A DNA stretch of 64,000 bases from Chloroflexota bacterium. Lineage in GTDB: Bacteria; Chloroflexota; Anaerolineae; Aggregatilineales; Phototrophicaceae. Below are positions 1-9,907 of this stretch, piece by piece. Under the pieces are notes generated by a model, which saw nothing but the letters and a program-made list of their open reading frames with translations, was not told where the DNA came from and ran no database searches. Position 1 is the first letter of the stretch; each line of letters starts with the position of its first letter. Position numbers and translations under genes: made by a program. The stretch is taken from NCBI GenBank assembly GCA_026707665.1, contig JAPOWK010000039.1:1-64000 (forward strand), in the 5' to 3' direction.

Positions 1-1
1 G

Positions 2-643
2 CTGGATATCGGCTGTGGCAATGGCGCGCTGGCGCGGCGGCTGGCGGAGCAGGGCACGCGCGTCACCGCAATCGATTTCAGCGAAGAACTGATACGGCTG
101 GCGAAAGCGCGGCGCCGAGCCAATGTGGCGGTCGTCGAATATCTCACGCTTGACGCCACCGACGAAGCGGCGATGCTGGCGCTGGGCGCGGGCCGGTTCG
201 ATGCCATCACCTGTACGATGACCCTGATGGATATCCCAACCATTGATCCACTGTTTCGCGCGGCCGCTTGCCTGCTGCGGAAGGGCGGGCGCTTCGTCTT
301 TGCCACGCAACATCCGGCATTCAACTCCAACAATCCCATTTTCGTGCAGGAAAAGGAAGATCGCGACGGCGTCGTCAGCGATCATTATGCGGTCAAGATA
401 CGCGCCTATCTTGATTTGCCACCGGTGAAGGGTTCCGGCGCGCCCGGAGAACCATCACCGCACTATTATTATCATCGGAGCTTGAGCGAAATGCTCGGCG
501 CCGCCTTCGCCGCCGGATTCATCCTGGATGGTTTGTTGGAGCCGGCCTTCACCAAAGATGACGCTGACACAGCCCAAGGATTGAGCTGGCCGAATTTGAC
601 CCAAATCCCGCCCGTGCTTAGCGGTCGGTTGCGTCTCGCCTAA
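2..643 (+). CDS. class I SAM-dependent methyltransferase (5' truncated by window edge)
   Basis: Frame 2 reads LDIGCGNGALARRLAEQGTRVTAIDFSEELIRLA (SAM motif I) upstream of the listed ORF; open to the window edge. Confidence 0.85.
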   Translation: MDIGCGNGALARRLAEQGTRVTAIDFSEELIRLAKARRRANVAVVEYLTLDATDEAAMLALGAGRFDAITCTMTLMDIPTIDPLFRAAACLLRKGGRFVFATQHPAFNSNNPIFVQEKEDRDGVVSDHYAVKIRAYLDLPPVKGSGAPGEPSPHYYYHRSLSEMLGAAFAAGFILDGLLEPAFTKDDADTAQGLSWPNLTQIPPVLSGRLRLA

Positions 644-1341
644 ATCGCGGGATTGTCGCCATTGAGAATGGCGGCGTCGAAGCTTCCTCCAGCATATTCA
701 GCCAGCAGCTGCTTCAGGTCGGCGAGGGCGCTCTCAATATCGTTCGTTCCCTGCTCGTGATGCGATTCCACCGTGATAACGGCCTCAGTTGTAGATTGGC
801 TGGAGGCGCTGGTCGCGCTTTGGCGCCAGCACCACCTGCGCGCCACCACCATGCGCTTGTTGTCAGAGAAGATTACTTCGCCCGGCTCGGGATGGACGAT
901 CACATCGCTTCCGAGGTCCGTGAAGTGTTCGCCGCCATCGGCATAGCGGACCGTGATCGGCGGCTCGATTTGACGCGTATCAAAGATGGCGACCGGCAGA
1001 CCGTAACGGATGCTGACCAAATTGCCGATATCAACCAGTCTGTTGATGCCGGGGATATCGCCTTTCTTGGTCAAGCGGCGCAACAGCGCTTCGGCCGCGC
1101 TGCGGTACTTGGTTGGGGAGACGCCGAACGCGCTGATCGCCCGCCGCCAGGCGCCAAGAGTCGGCAGTTCGCTCAATGGCGTCGAGCCGATGCGCGCTTT
1201 CACCGCCGCCTGTTCCGCCACATACAGCTCGCGCAGCGCAGCTGGCGACCGGTCATTGGTCATACGGCGCGCGACGATGACGCCGGCTGCCAAATTAGGG
1301 TAGTTCTCGATGATCTCTGCATCGTATTGAAAGCTATTCAT
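640..1341 (-). CDS. free-standing B3/B4 tRNA-binding (PheT editing-like) domain protein
   Basis: RYRSAAEALLRRLTKKGDIPGINRLVDIGNLVSIRYGLPVAIFD-type B3/B4 signature; likely start is the internal Met at 1341 rather than 1413. Confidence 0.7.
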   Translation of the reverse strand: MNSFQYDAEIIENYPNLAAGVIVARRMTNDRSPAALRELYVAEQAAVKARIGSTPLSELPTLGAWRRAISAFGVSPTKYRSAAEALLRRLTKKGDIPGINRLVDIGNLVSIRYGLPVAIFDTRQIEPPITVRYADGGEHFTDLGSDVIVHPEPGEVIFSDNKRMVVARRWCWRQSATSASSQSTTEAVITVESHHEQGTNDIESALADLKQLLAEYAGGSFDAAILNGDNPAI

Positions 1342-1342
1342 A

Positions 1343-2641
1343 TTAACCTCCAACTGCCAGTTCGGGTGAGACGGACAGCGTATGCGACTCCTGTTTTTCC
1401 AGCCATTGCACAATCCGCGCCCAGATTAGCAGTGGCGCCAGTGACGCCAAAGCCGCGCCAAACACGATTGCCTGGATGCCTTGGATTCCAGCCGCGTCGA
1501 TCAAAACGCCGATGACCACAATGCCGATGCTCTGCACCAGTTCAAATCCGGCAAAGTCCAACGAGAACGCGCGCCCCAGATATTCGTCGGGCACAACTTG
1601 CTGAATGATGACCGAGCTGTACGTCCAGTTGATTGAGCCGCCCATGGCGCGCACAACAACGGCAAAAACGAGGAATTCCAATGAAGGCGCCAGCCCCCAA
1701 AGCAGCCAGCCAAGCGCCATCAAGATGAAGCCGACGCTGATCAGCCGGCGCAACTTGCGAACAGAACCATCGCTGAAATGATTGGTAATGAACGGACCAG
1801 TGATGGCGCCAATGCCAAAGGCGGCCCAAAGAATCGCCATTGAGGTGATGCCTTGGTCGCCCAAGACAAATACCTGTGTGCCATAGATAATCAGCACGGT
1901 GTCGGAACTGGTGATGCTCAATCCCATCTTGACAAAGAGTGGCGCGGCCGCTCTCGGATGCTTCAGCAGATAGCGGATGCCGTCCGCAAAGGTCCGCCGC
2001 GACTTTTCTTGGACCTTGCGCAGCTTTTGCCCCAGATCGGAACGGGGCGTCTCCGGTATCACGATCGTGACAACCAGCAAAGCCGAGACCACAAAGGTCA
2101 GGGAGTCTATCAGTAGGGCGGCCTGCGTACCGAGCAGCTCGGCGACGAGACCGCCGGTGATCGCCCCAATCGCCAGCATCGCCGACCAGGTCACGCTGCT
2201 GAGCGTGTTTCCAATGACAAGCTGATGACGATAGAGGATGCTCGGCATGATTGCGTTGCGAGCGGGTTCAAAAATAGACGATACTAGAAACTGAATAACG
2301 ATGAAAACATAGACCAGCGGCAAGTATTCCGGACCTTGCGTGGTGAACAGCAAGCCAAGAACGGCGAGCGCGCGTAAAATATCACTGGCGATCAACAACC
2401 GTTTGCGATCGAAACGATCGGCGAGCACGCCCGCCAGCGGACGCATCAACAGCGGCGGGATCAGGCGGGCGATGAGGAAGGCGCTGACGGCGACACCCTG
2501 GTAACCGGTCTCTTCCGTATAAGATACGATGAGCGCGGATATGACAATAGTACTGAACCAATCGCCGAGAAGGCTGACTAGCTGCGCCCCCCACAATTTG
2601 GCGAAGTCGCGGTTGCTGCTGATGAGCTTGACGTATTCCAT
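1343..2641 (-). CDS. MFS transporter
   Basis: 432 aa, ~12 TM; MRPLAGVLADRFDRKRLLIASD loop motif. Confidence 0.9.
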   Translation of the reverse strand: MEYVKLISSNRDFAKLWGAQLVSLLGDWFSTIVISALIVSYTEETGYQGVAVSAFLIARLIPPLLMRPLAGVLADRFDRKRLLIASDILRALAVLGLLFTTQGPEYLPLVYVFIVIQFLVSSIFEPARNAIMPSILYRHQLVIGNTLSSVTWSAMLAIGAITGGLVAELLGTQAALLIDSLTFVVSALLVVTIVIPETPRSDLGQKLRKVQEKSRRTFADGIRYLLKHPRAAAPLFVKMGLSITSSDTVLIIYGTQVFVLGDQGITSMAILWAAFGIGAITGPFITNHFSDGSVRKLRRLISVGFILMALGWLLWGLAPSLEFLVFAVVVRAMGGSINWTYSSVIIQQVVPDEYLGRAFSLDFAGFELVQSIGIVVIGVLIDAAGIQGIQAIVFGAALASLAPLLIWARIVQWLEKQESHTLSVSPELAVGG

Positions 2642-2861
2642 TGCCTTTTCCTATTGCAAATCGGTAGTTTACTGTAGAACAGAAAACGATGCACGGCAGA
2701 ACTGCTGAACGGCAAACGCCGACGCTCGGCGGCAATGAAATGTATCACTCGCCTTCGCTGCGTACGAATCCCTGCCCTGGCGCGAGCAGGAAGGTCCGTC
2801 AAAAGAGCGAGGCATCCTGAGGCGAACCTAGGAACAAGAGAAATCATTGCGGGAGCCAGCG

Positions 2862-3257
2862 ATGGAGAGTCTGATATATGTCGGCTTGGGCGGGTTTTTT
2901 GGCGCCAACGCGCGTTACGCGCTTTCGCTTTGGGTCAATGACTATTTGGCGCCGCGCTGGGGACCCTTCCCCTATGGGACCTTCCTGGTGAATGTGATTG
3001 GATCGTTTGGCCTCGCCATTTTGGGCGCGTGGGTCGGCGCAAGAACCGGGCTGTCGCCGCCGTTGCGCTTGCTAGTCGGCGCTGGATTCTTCGGCGCTTT
3101 CACAACTTTCTCAACATTCGCTAACGAAAGCATCGGCTTGATGCAAAACGGCGACTGGACGTTGCTCTTCTTGAATCTGCTGTTGAACAATGGAGGCTGT
3201 CTGTTGGGCGTCGTTATTGGTCTCTTCCTCGGTCATCGACTCTTCGCCCTTGCCTAA
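2862..3257 (+). CDS. crcB: CrcB/FluC fluoride channel
   Basis: GGFFGANARYALSLW, GTFLVNVIGSF, GFFGAFTTFSTFANE motifs; start placed at internal Met. Confidence 0.93.
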   Translation: MESLIYVGLGGFFGANARYALSLWVNDYLAPRWGPFPYGTFLVNVIGSFGLAILGAWVGARTGLSPPLRLLVGAGFFGAFTTFSTFANESIGLMQNGDWTLLFLNLLLNNGGCLLGVVIGLFLGHRLFALA

Positions 3258-3301
3258 TCAAATGGGCGATCTATATCGCGGCGTAATCGCATGATAAATG
3301 A

Positions 3302-4126
3302 ATGATGGACGACATTTTCAAAGTTGCTATTCTGTCGCTGATTCAAGGGGTCACTGAGTTTCTGCCCGTTTCATCGACCGGGCACTTAATTGTCGGCGCG
3401 GCTGTGCTCCGGTTTGACGCCTTGCTTCCTCCGATCTTTGAGATCTTTATTCAGATCGGCGCGGTGGTGGCGGTGCTCGTCTACTATAGAAGTCTGTTGG
3501 GCGAGCGGATTCTGCCCTCAAGATCATCCTCGGAAGCGCGTCGATTTTGGCTCACGATCGCGCTTGCCAGCGTACCCGTGGCCGCGCTCGGCATCATATA
3601 TCAGCAGGAAGTGGAGGCTTTGTTTTTCTCGCCGCATGTGGTGGCGGCGTCGTTGATTTTCGGCGGAATTGCAATCCTGTTCGTCGAACGGCTGCCCCGA
3701 TTCCAAGACGGTTTCGCCGATGGACCGATTGACTTTGGCAAAGTGACCATGCGTCAGGCGGCCTTCATCGGCTTCGTGCAAGTGCTCGCCCTTATTCCAG
3801 GGATGTCGCGCTCGGGCAGCTCCATCGTCGCTGGCATGCTGGCCGGCTTTAGCCGCCGGGCCGCTACCGAGTTTTCGTTTTTCCTGGCGATACCGCTCCT
3901 GGGCAGCGCGACATTGTATAAATTTGTCACCACCGTCGATTCGCTGGGTTCTGAACAGATTCAGTTGCTCCTCTTGGGCGCGGCATTATCAGGATTGTTC
4001 AGTTGGCTGGCTATCGACCTGCTGCTGCGGTTTATTTCTCGCCGCAGTTTTGTCGCTTTCGGTTATTACCGAATCGCTGCCGGCGTGCTTATCCTATTGG
4101 GATTATCATCCGGCATGATATCCTGA
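3302..4126 (+). CDS. uppP: undecaprenyl-diphosphatase
   Basis: GVTEFLPVSSTGHLI and GMSRSGSSI motifs, polytopic. Confidence 0.95.
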   Translation: MMDDIFKVAILSLIQGVTEFLPVSSTGHLIVGAAVLRFDALLPPIFEIFIQIGAVVAVLVYYRSLLGERILPSRSSSEARRFWLTIALASVPVAALGIIYQQEVEALFFSPHVVAASLIFGGIAILFVERLPRFQDGFADGPIDFGKVTMRQAAFIGFVQVLALIPGMSRSGSSIVAGMLAGFSRRAATEFSFFLAIPLLGSATLYKFVTTVDSLGSEQIQLLLLGAALSGLFSWLAIDLLLRFISRRSFVAFGYYRIAAGVLILLGLSSGMIS

Positions 4127-4161
4127 CCGACCGCCGCCTCTCAAAGGACCTTCGACTTGCG

Positions 4162-4186
4162 GATTGCGACAAAGCCTGTCGCAATC
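4162..4186 (+). terminator. hairpin terminator candidate after uppP
   Basis: GATTGCGACA-AAGCC-TGTCGCAATC perfect 10-bp stem, followed by TCGTTTGT. Confidence 0.6.
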
Positions 4187-4340
4187 TCGTTTGTCCATTA
4201 TCTCCACTCTACCTATAATGAACATCGAAAGACGTCGTTAGTCGATTCCGCTTCTTGAAAGACTGATGATAGACGGTGAAGCGCCGAAAGAGAAAACACG
4301 ACGTTGCACCGACAACCTTGCGATAGGGAGTTGCCGACCG

Positions 4341-5201
4341 ATGATTGAGCGCCATCGACGCGATCTGCTTATTGCCCTGCTTGCTTTGATGTCGCTGTTG
4401 CTGACAGCATGTTTTCGCGATACATCTGAAGTAATTCAGCAGCAGCCGGTAGCGCGCCAGGTTGCCTCGCCCACGCCGGCCAAGGAAGCGGAGCCAAGCC
4501 CCGCGCCGCCAACAGCCACCGGGGAATCGGCGCCAACAGAACAGGAAGCCGACCAATTCGCGCTGACGGCTACCGCGTTGATTGCATTGCAAACGCAGCC
4601 AGCTGTGGTTGCGGGAACTTCAGCAGGCGTTCAGGATGGCGCGAGCGCAGCGGCACAGGCGACCGCGATTCCGCTTTCGCGAGCCACGATTCCGCCGGGC
4701 GAAGATTGCGTGCATGAGATTCGCGCTGGCGATACCTTGTATCAACTGTCGCTGGCTTATGGCGTGACCGTTGATGATATTGCAAAAGCGAGCGGCATCA
4801 ATAATCCCGATCGGATTGCCGTCGGTCAACACATTACGATTCCAAAATGCGGCACGACCGGCTTCATACCGCCCCCGACCTCCATTCCCGCAGCAACGCA
4901 AGCCCCCGCATTGATTCCGGCAACGGCTGAGTTGGATCTGGCTGAAGCCGACACGCGCGATACCCGCGTCGAGCAGGCGCAGACCACGCTCCTGGATAAC
5001 GCGCAAGCGGATGCGGAAACCGAATTCAGCATTCAGACGGCCCCGTTGTCGGCCCCTGATGGTTCCTATACGGTACAGCAGAACGATACACTCTTTGGAA
5101 TCGCTATCGCGCTCGGTACCACTGTAGAAGTATTGGCCGAACTCAACAATATCGTTGACGTGGACACCTTGGACGCGGGCCAGGTGCTGCAAACCCCTTA
5201 A
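4341..5201 (+). CDS. lipoprotein with two LysM domains
   Basis: Lipobox LLLTAC; HEIRAGDTLYQLSLAYGVTVDDIAKASGI and YTVQQNDTLFGIAIALGTTVEVLAELNNI. Confidence 0.85.
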   Translation: MIERHRRDLLIALLALMSLLLTACFRDTSEVIQQQPVARQVASPTPAKEAEPSPAPPTATGESAPTEQEADQFALTATALIALQTQPAVVAGTSAGVQDGASAAAQATAIPLSRATIPPGEDCVHEIRAGDTLYQLSLAYGVTVDDIAKASGINNPDRIAVGQHITIPKCGTTGFIPPPTSIPAATQAPALIPATAELDLAEADTRDTRVEQAQTTLLDNAQADAETEFSIQTAPLSAPDGSYTVQQNDTLFGIAIALGTTVEVLAELNNIVDVDTLDAGQVLQTP

Positions 5202-5271
5202 AAGCGGCAAGCTGCTTCAAAGTTTCGCCGTCCGGACGCGCTTGCCTAGTGCGAAAGTCGCGCGAATACCC

Positions 5272-5301
5272 TTGTATGCCGCTCTGATACTATGCTAGAA
5301 T
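5272..5301 (+). promoter_or_regulatory. sigma70-like promoter of rplS
   Basis: TTGTAT - 18 bp - TAGAAT upstream of rplS. Confidence 0.55.
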
Positions 5302-5324
5302 GCTCGACATTCAGGAAGACATCC

Positions 5325-5345
5325 TACGCCTTCGGGCGTATTTTT
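5325..5345 (+). promoter_or_regulatory. hairpin with UUCG tetraloop and T5 run in the rplS leader
   Basis: TACGCC-TTCG-GGCGTA-TTTTT, 17 nt before rplS ATG. Confidence 0.65.
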
Positions 5346-5362
5346 GTGGAAGGAATGCAGCC

Positions 5363-5710
5363 ATGAGCCAAGAGTTGATGCGGACGCTCGTCGCCGAAAA
5401 TCACAAGCATCCGGAAATCGAAGCCGGCGACACGGTGAAGGTTCATGTGCGTATCGTGGAAGGAGCGCGCGAACGCGTGCAGGTGTTCCAGGGTGTTGTG
5501 ATTCGGGCGCGCAAGGGCGGGAACGAAGCGAATTTTACCGTTCGCCGGATCGCCAGCCACGGTGTCGGCGTTGAGCGGACCTTCCTCCTGCGCAGTCCGC
5601 GCGTTGAAAGGGTTGAGATTCTGCGGCGAGCGAAAGTGCGGCGCGCCCAACTCTATTATCTCCGCGATCGCCGGGGAAAATCCGCCCGGCTTAAGGAACG
5701 CCGCCGCTAG
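5363..5710 (+). CDS. rplS: 50S ribosomal protein L19
   Basis: [51 protein letters not shown]. Confidence 0.97.
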   Translation: MSQELMRTLVAENHKHPEIEAGDTVKVHVRIVEGARERVQVFQGVVIRARKGGNEANFTVRRIASHGVGVERTFLLRSPRVERVEILRRAKVRRAQLYYLRDRRGKSARLKERRR

Positions 5711-5777
5711 AACGCCACAGTTTCTGCTATGATTTGGCTGGGCGCCGAGTCAGGCGCTCGTTTCTGGCCAAGCGGTC

Positions 5778-7262
5778 TTATTCTCTGAGCACGTAATAGG
5801 TGCCCTTCTTGGCGCCGATACGCGTGAGGATCCCCTTCTCCACCAGGTCGACAAGATCCAGACGCAGGGTCTCGGCCGAGACTGATTGAATCAGGCCGCG
5901 ATATTCGCGGTTTGTGATCGAACCGGATTCCCGGATGTATTGCAGGGCACGCGCCTGCCGGTGATTCGTATCTCGCGACCACTCGGGCAATTCAGGCTGG
6001 CTGCGTTCGTTGTGCAAGGCGACGGCGAAGCTATAGGGGCGGGCGTCGAATTTGGGCGGTGAATGACCGGCTTGCTCCATCACTTCCAGCATGCGGTCAA
6101 TGCCGAGGCCTAGCTCTTCAATGTATCCCCAATGAAATAATCCGCCGACCAATCGCGGATTGCGGGAAAAGTGTTCGTCTTTGATATTCTCTACCGTGAT
6201 AAAGCCGGGCAAACCACCAGGCGATATCACCTCCAGGCGGTCGGAAAACATCCGCACTTCAATGCGGCGCCCGCGCAGTCGATAATCGCGATGGCAGATC
6301 GCGTTTACCAGCGCCTCGCGCACGGCGAATTGCGGATATTCAAAGGTTTCTTCGCGCTCTAGCCCTTTAACCACGGCGCTGATCGCCATTTCGCTCCAAA
6401 CCAGATTCCAGGTGGCTTCGATCAGGCGTGGAACGGGACCAATCAATTCCTCGCGGCGTGAGTAACCGGCCAGCCCGCTTTCTCCCCGCGGCGTCCTGCC
6501 GACGAATTTGGCGAATACGACGCCGCTTTGTGGCAGCCAACGCTGCGGATATTCGCTGAAAAGTAGGAGCCCGCAGACCGTTGGTTTGCCATCCGCGGTG
6601 ATCGCGCCGACCTCGGCCAGCACAGAATTGACCTCGCCGCTGTAGGGACGCTTGGTGCGTTCCGCGCGCTTCTCCAGGTATTCGTCGATCATCGCGCGGC
6701 TGAAGTCGTCTAGGGTCGCCCCAGGGACCGGCTCGCTTTCGAAGTCGCCGGTGTTCTTGGCGCTGGCCAGCCGCTGAATCTCTTGACCGCCCAGCGGACG
6801 ATTGACTTTGCCGCTGCGTATCAGAACGCGACCATCGGCGAGGGCGTGCAGCTCGGTGCTGCGCGGAACGCGAATGGCAAAAGCCGGCGCCTGACCACGG
6901 ACGGCCTCGCCAACGTTGCCGCCGTTGCCACTGGTGGACAACCGGCCCAACGACTGCATTGGCGACTCGAGGTCAATCTCTTCCCAGTTTTCAATGACGA
7001 CCGGCGGATTATAGAGTTCATCGGCGAGACGCAGCAGGCGGTCGATGTCTTGGGATTCAGCGCCGGAGGTTGAGAGGCTGCCGTCAGCTTGATTTCCGAT
7101 GACTATCATCCCGCCTTCGGTATTGGCAAAGGCGACCAAATTCTCGGCGATGAGGTGAGCGTCCGCACTCTTAACAAATGCGAGCCTGGGACCTTCGCCG
7201 GACTCCATGAAAGGGTCTGCGCGCATGATGAAACTGTCTACATCTTTAGCGGCAACATCCAT
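5778..7262 (-). CDS. AlbA_2 (Schlafen-type) ATP-binding transcriptional regulator, COG2865-like
   Basis: AENLVAFANTEGGMIVIG N-terminus; REALVNAICHRDYRLRGRRIEVRMFSDRLEVISPGGLP; C-terminal winged-helix-like region. Confidence 0.8.
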   Translation of the reverse strand: MDVAAKDVDSFIMRADPFMESGEGPRLAFVKSADAHLIAENLVAFANTEGGMIVIGNQADGSLSTSGAESQDIDRLLRLADELYNPPVVIENWEEIDLESPMQSLGRLSTSGNGGNVGEAVRGQAPAFAIRVPRSTELHALADGRVLIRSGKVNRPLGGQEIQRLASAKNTGDFESEPVPGATLDDFSRAMIDEYLEKRAERTKRPYSGEVNSVLAEVGAITADGKPTVCGLLLFSEYPQRWLPQSGVVFAKFVGRTPRGESGLAGYSRREELIGPVPRLIEATWNLVWSEMAISAVVKGLEREETFEYPQFAVREALVNAICHRDYRLRGRRIEVRMFSDRLEVISPGGLPGFITVENIKDEHFSRNPRLVGGLFHWGYIEELGLGIDRMLEVMEQAGHSPPKFDARPYSFAVALHNERSQPELPEWSRDTNHRQARALQYIRESGSITNREYRGLIQSVSAETLRLDLVDLVEKGILTRIGAKKGTYYVLRE

Positions 7263-7323
7263 TGCCGCGCATCAATGTGATAATCGCGTGATGACACTTC
7301 TGTCATTATAATGGAGTTTCTGC

Positions 7324-9132
7324 GTGTCGATGCTGGCTTATTCTGTCAGTTATGCAGGGTGCGTGCAAATGCTGGATCTCGTACCACCAATGGGCGGCGT
7401 TTTGCTAACTTGGCTGCTGCTGTTTCTACTCTTCAGCGGCTTAGGCTTGGCTGTTTTGCAGGTGCTGGGCAAGCCACTGGTCTCCGGCTGGGTTTGGTTG
7501 GACAGCTTTTGGCTGGGTTGGGCTCTTTCCCTGTGCATCATGCAATTCTGGCATTTTGCCTTTCCGGTAAATGATGTGCTCGCGCTGCTTTTTGCCGTTG
7601 TCGCGGCGCTTTTGCTTATCGTGCGGCGCCACTGTATTGCCGACCTGGTTGGCCGTCTATTGCGCAACTGGATGTTTCTGCTTCCATTTGTCATCTCGGC
7701 GCTTTGGATGTCCAATCGAGCGCTCGGCATGCCGATCGCATACGACACCGGTTTTCGCGATATGCAAGCAGTATCTTGGATCGATTCCTTCCCCATCATA
7801 CCTGGCTTGGGAAACTTGTTTTCCTCGCTGGCTTTCAATCACTCGGTCTATTTGTATGACGCCCTGTTGGATACGTCTATCTGGTCCGGTCGATCCGTCT
7901 ACATCGCAACAGGCCTCTTGTTGACGGTCTACCTAGCTTATGCCCTGGGCGCGGCGAGCCAACTGTTGCGGTCGCAGGTGGCGGAGGACGCGCGTTGGTC
8001 AAGCGTGTTTGCGGCGGCGACGATCCCGTTCATCTTGTTTCAGACGGTGCGTTGGGGCGGCATCACGCACTTCTTGACCGATACTGTGGTTGATCTGATC
8101 GGCTTCTTGACCTTGATCTATCTGCTCGATTTTCTACAGTATTGGCGTCCGGGCAGCGGCTCGCGCGATTATCTGGTCTATCGACTGGCGATCATTATCT
8201 TGACCGGCTTCACAGTCAAGCAGAGTTTCATTGTGTACGGAATCGCAACTGCCGCGCTTGCGCTCGCCGTCTGGCTGCGACGCGGTGGAATGCGCACCGG
8301 CGCCCGGCGCATTCAACGCACATTTGTGCTGATATTTGTGGTCGGATTGATGCTCTTGCTCCCTTGGATGGCGCGAGGCGTTGTTACGAGCGGTTATGTC
8401 GCCTACCCCCAATCGATTGGCCGGTTCAATGTCGACTGGGCGATACCGGCGGATCAAGTCGAAGCCCGGCAGCGCACCCTAGCCACCAACACGCGTCTCA
8501 GAGGGGGCGATCCTGCTGACGTGCTGTCATCCTGGGAGTGGCTGGGTCCCTGGCTGCGAGAGTTCGCGGGCAACATTTTCCCAACGTCCATGCCGACGAT
8601 CGTTTCTGTTATTGCGCTCGCCCTTTATTTCTATGGAACTCGGAAGTACCGGCCCGAACGTCAAACGCGATCCTTAAGTTGGTGGGCGCTGCTCCCGCTG
8701 ATGGTCATGCTGGCATTCTGGTTTGTCACGGTGCCGGAGGACAAATACGTGCGCTACGTCCTTTGGAGCTTTGCCGCCCTGTCGATGACGATGGCCTTGC
8801 TGGCATGGCGCTGGATTGACTGGCGTCGACGGGTGCTGGCTGTGATTGCAGTCATTTTGATTGGCCTGGCTTACGTCGTGTTTCTGATTGTAAGGCACGA
8901 AGAAATCCTGGTGCCGGCGGGACCATACGACGGTTTTCACGCTCCCTTCCTGCCAGAATACGAGCGATACGAAACCGAGCGCGGCCTAATTGTCCATGTC
9001 CCTATTGGTATGAATCAGTGCTGGGCCATCCCATTGCCCTGCACGCCATATCCTGATTCTGCCGTTTCGGCGCGCGTCCCGGGCGACCTCAGACATGGAT
9101 TCCACATTGCAACAAATCAGGAGGCGGGCTAG
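7324..9132 (+). CDS. polytopic membrane protein, GT-C glycosyltransferase-like
   Basis: 602 aa, many hydrophobic segments. Confidence 0.55.
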   Translation: MSMLAYSVSYAGCVQMLDLVPPMGGVLLTWLLLFLLFSGLGLAVLQVLGKPLVSGWVWLDSFWLGWALSLCIMQFWHFAFPVNDVLALLFAVVAALLLIVRRHCIADLVGRLLRNWMFLLPFVISALWMSNRALGMPIAYDTGFRDMQAVSWIDSFPIIPGLGNLFSSLAFNHSVYLYDALLDTSIWSGRSVYIATGLLLTVYLAYALGAASQLLRSQVAEDARWSSVFAAATIPFILFQTVRWGGITHFLTDTVVDLIGFLTLIYLLDFLQYWRPGSGSRDYLVYRLAIIILTGFTVKQSFIVYGIATAALALAVWLRRGGMRTGARRIQRTFVLIFVVGLMLLLPWMARGVVTSGYVAYPQSIGRFNVDWAIPADQVEARQRTLATNTRLRGGDPADVLSSWEWLGPWLREFAGNIFPTSMPTIVSVIALALYFYGTRKYRPERQTRSLSWWALLPLMVMLAFWFVTVPEDKYVRYVLWSFAALSMTMALLAWRWIDWRRRVLAVIAVILIGLAYVVFLIVRHEEILVPAGPYDGFHAPFLPEYERYETERGLIVHVPIGMNQCWAIPLPCTPYPDSAVSARVPGDLRHGFHIATNQEAG

Positions 9133-9197
9133 CCCGCTGGAGATGCCTATTTCGATGCTCGCACCACTTCGACTCAGCAAGTCAACGGGATAGGGCG

Positions 9198-9668
9198 ATG
9201 GCTACGGTATTGCCGGTGTTCATGTTTGCTGTCACGGTGTTGTTTTTGCGCGCTTGTCTGGTGACGCTCGGTTATTACAAGGAACCGATCCTTACGGCCT
9301 TTCAGCGCTATGGCGATGAAGTGGGATTTAGTCCGCTATTTGAATCGTTGGCCTGGGGCGGCGTCCTGGCTTATCTGCTGTTCATCGTTTTGGTGCCGTC
9401 CTCCTTCCTCATATTAATAGGCGTCTTCTGTTTTGTCCTTTTCGTGATGCTATATTGGCGCATCAAAGACAGCATTCTGAACCATCCGCATATCTTCTTG
9501 CGTTTTCCCTACTGGTATCGTGAAATTGTCGATCACACGACGCGCGAAGAACGGCGAAAACTCTCTTACATGTGGCTGGCGCTGCCATTGCGCACGCGCT
9601 TGCTCTACAACGCGCAGCATGAGGAGTTTCGCAAGTGGGTCGAGCTTGTGGTTCTGTCCGTGTCGTAA
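9198..9668 (+). CDS. hypothetical membrane protein
   Basis: 156 aa, at least three hydrophobic segments, ORF in a gene gap on the same strand. Confidence 0.5.
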   Translation: MATVLPVFMFAVTVLFLRACLVTLGYYKEPILTAFQRYGDEVGFSPLFESLAWGGVLAYLLFIVLVPSSFLILIGVFCFVLFVMLYWRIKDSILNHPHIFLRFPYWYREIVDHTTREERRKLSYMWLALPLRTRLLYNAQHEEFRKWVELVVLSVS

Positions 9669-9706
9669 GGCGCGGGAATCGATAAATGCGCTGGCATCCG
9701 AATTAG

Positions 9707-9735
9707 AAAGAGCCAGCTAGAACGGCTGGCTCTTT
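9707..9735. terminator. bidirectional hairpin terminator
   Basis: AAAGAGCCAGC-TAGAACG-GCTGGCTCTTT perfect 11-bp stem between convergent 9198-9668(+) and tRNA-Gln(-). Confidence 0.75.
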
Positions 9736-9741
9736 GGTGTG

Positions 9742-9813
9742 CTGGGAGACCTGGACTCGAACCAGGAATGGCGGATCCAGAGTCCGCTGTTTTGCCGATT
9801 AAACTATCTCCCA
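9742..9813 (-). tRNA. tRNA-Gln (anticodon CTG), CCA not encoded
   Basis: 72-nt cloverleaf on minus strand: TGGGAGA/TCTCCCA acceptor, GTTT/AAAC D-stem, GCGGA-CTCTGGA-TCCGC anticodon arm, CCTGG-TTCGAGT-CCAGG T-arm, U1-A72 and G73 as in bacterial tRNA-Gln. Confidence 0.95.
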
Positions 9814-9907
9814 ATCCTAGGTAAATATCCTAGCATGTGGCAAAGCTGATTTCAAGTCTCGCGCGCGGCGCTGGGCCTGCCCGGAAGCGAGCCCGGGGCA
9901 TTTGTCA

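Noticed and set aside
2701-2861. Possible fluoride riboswitch upstream of crcB
   Set aside because: Could not find the conserved fluoride-riboswitch core or its pseudoknot pairing
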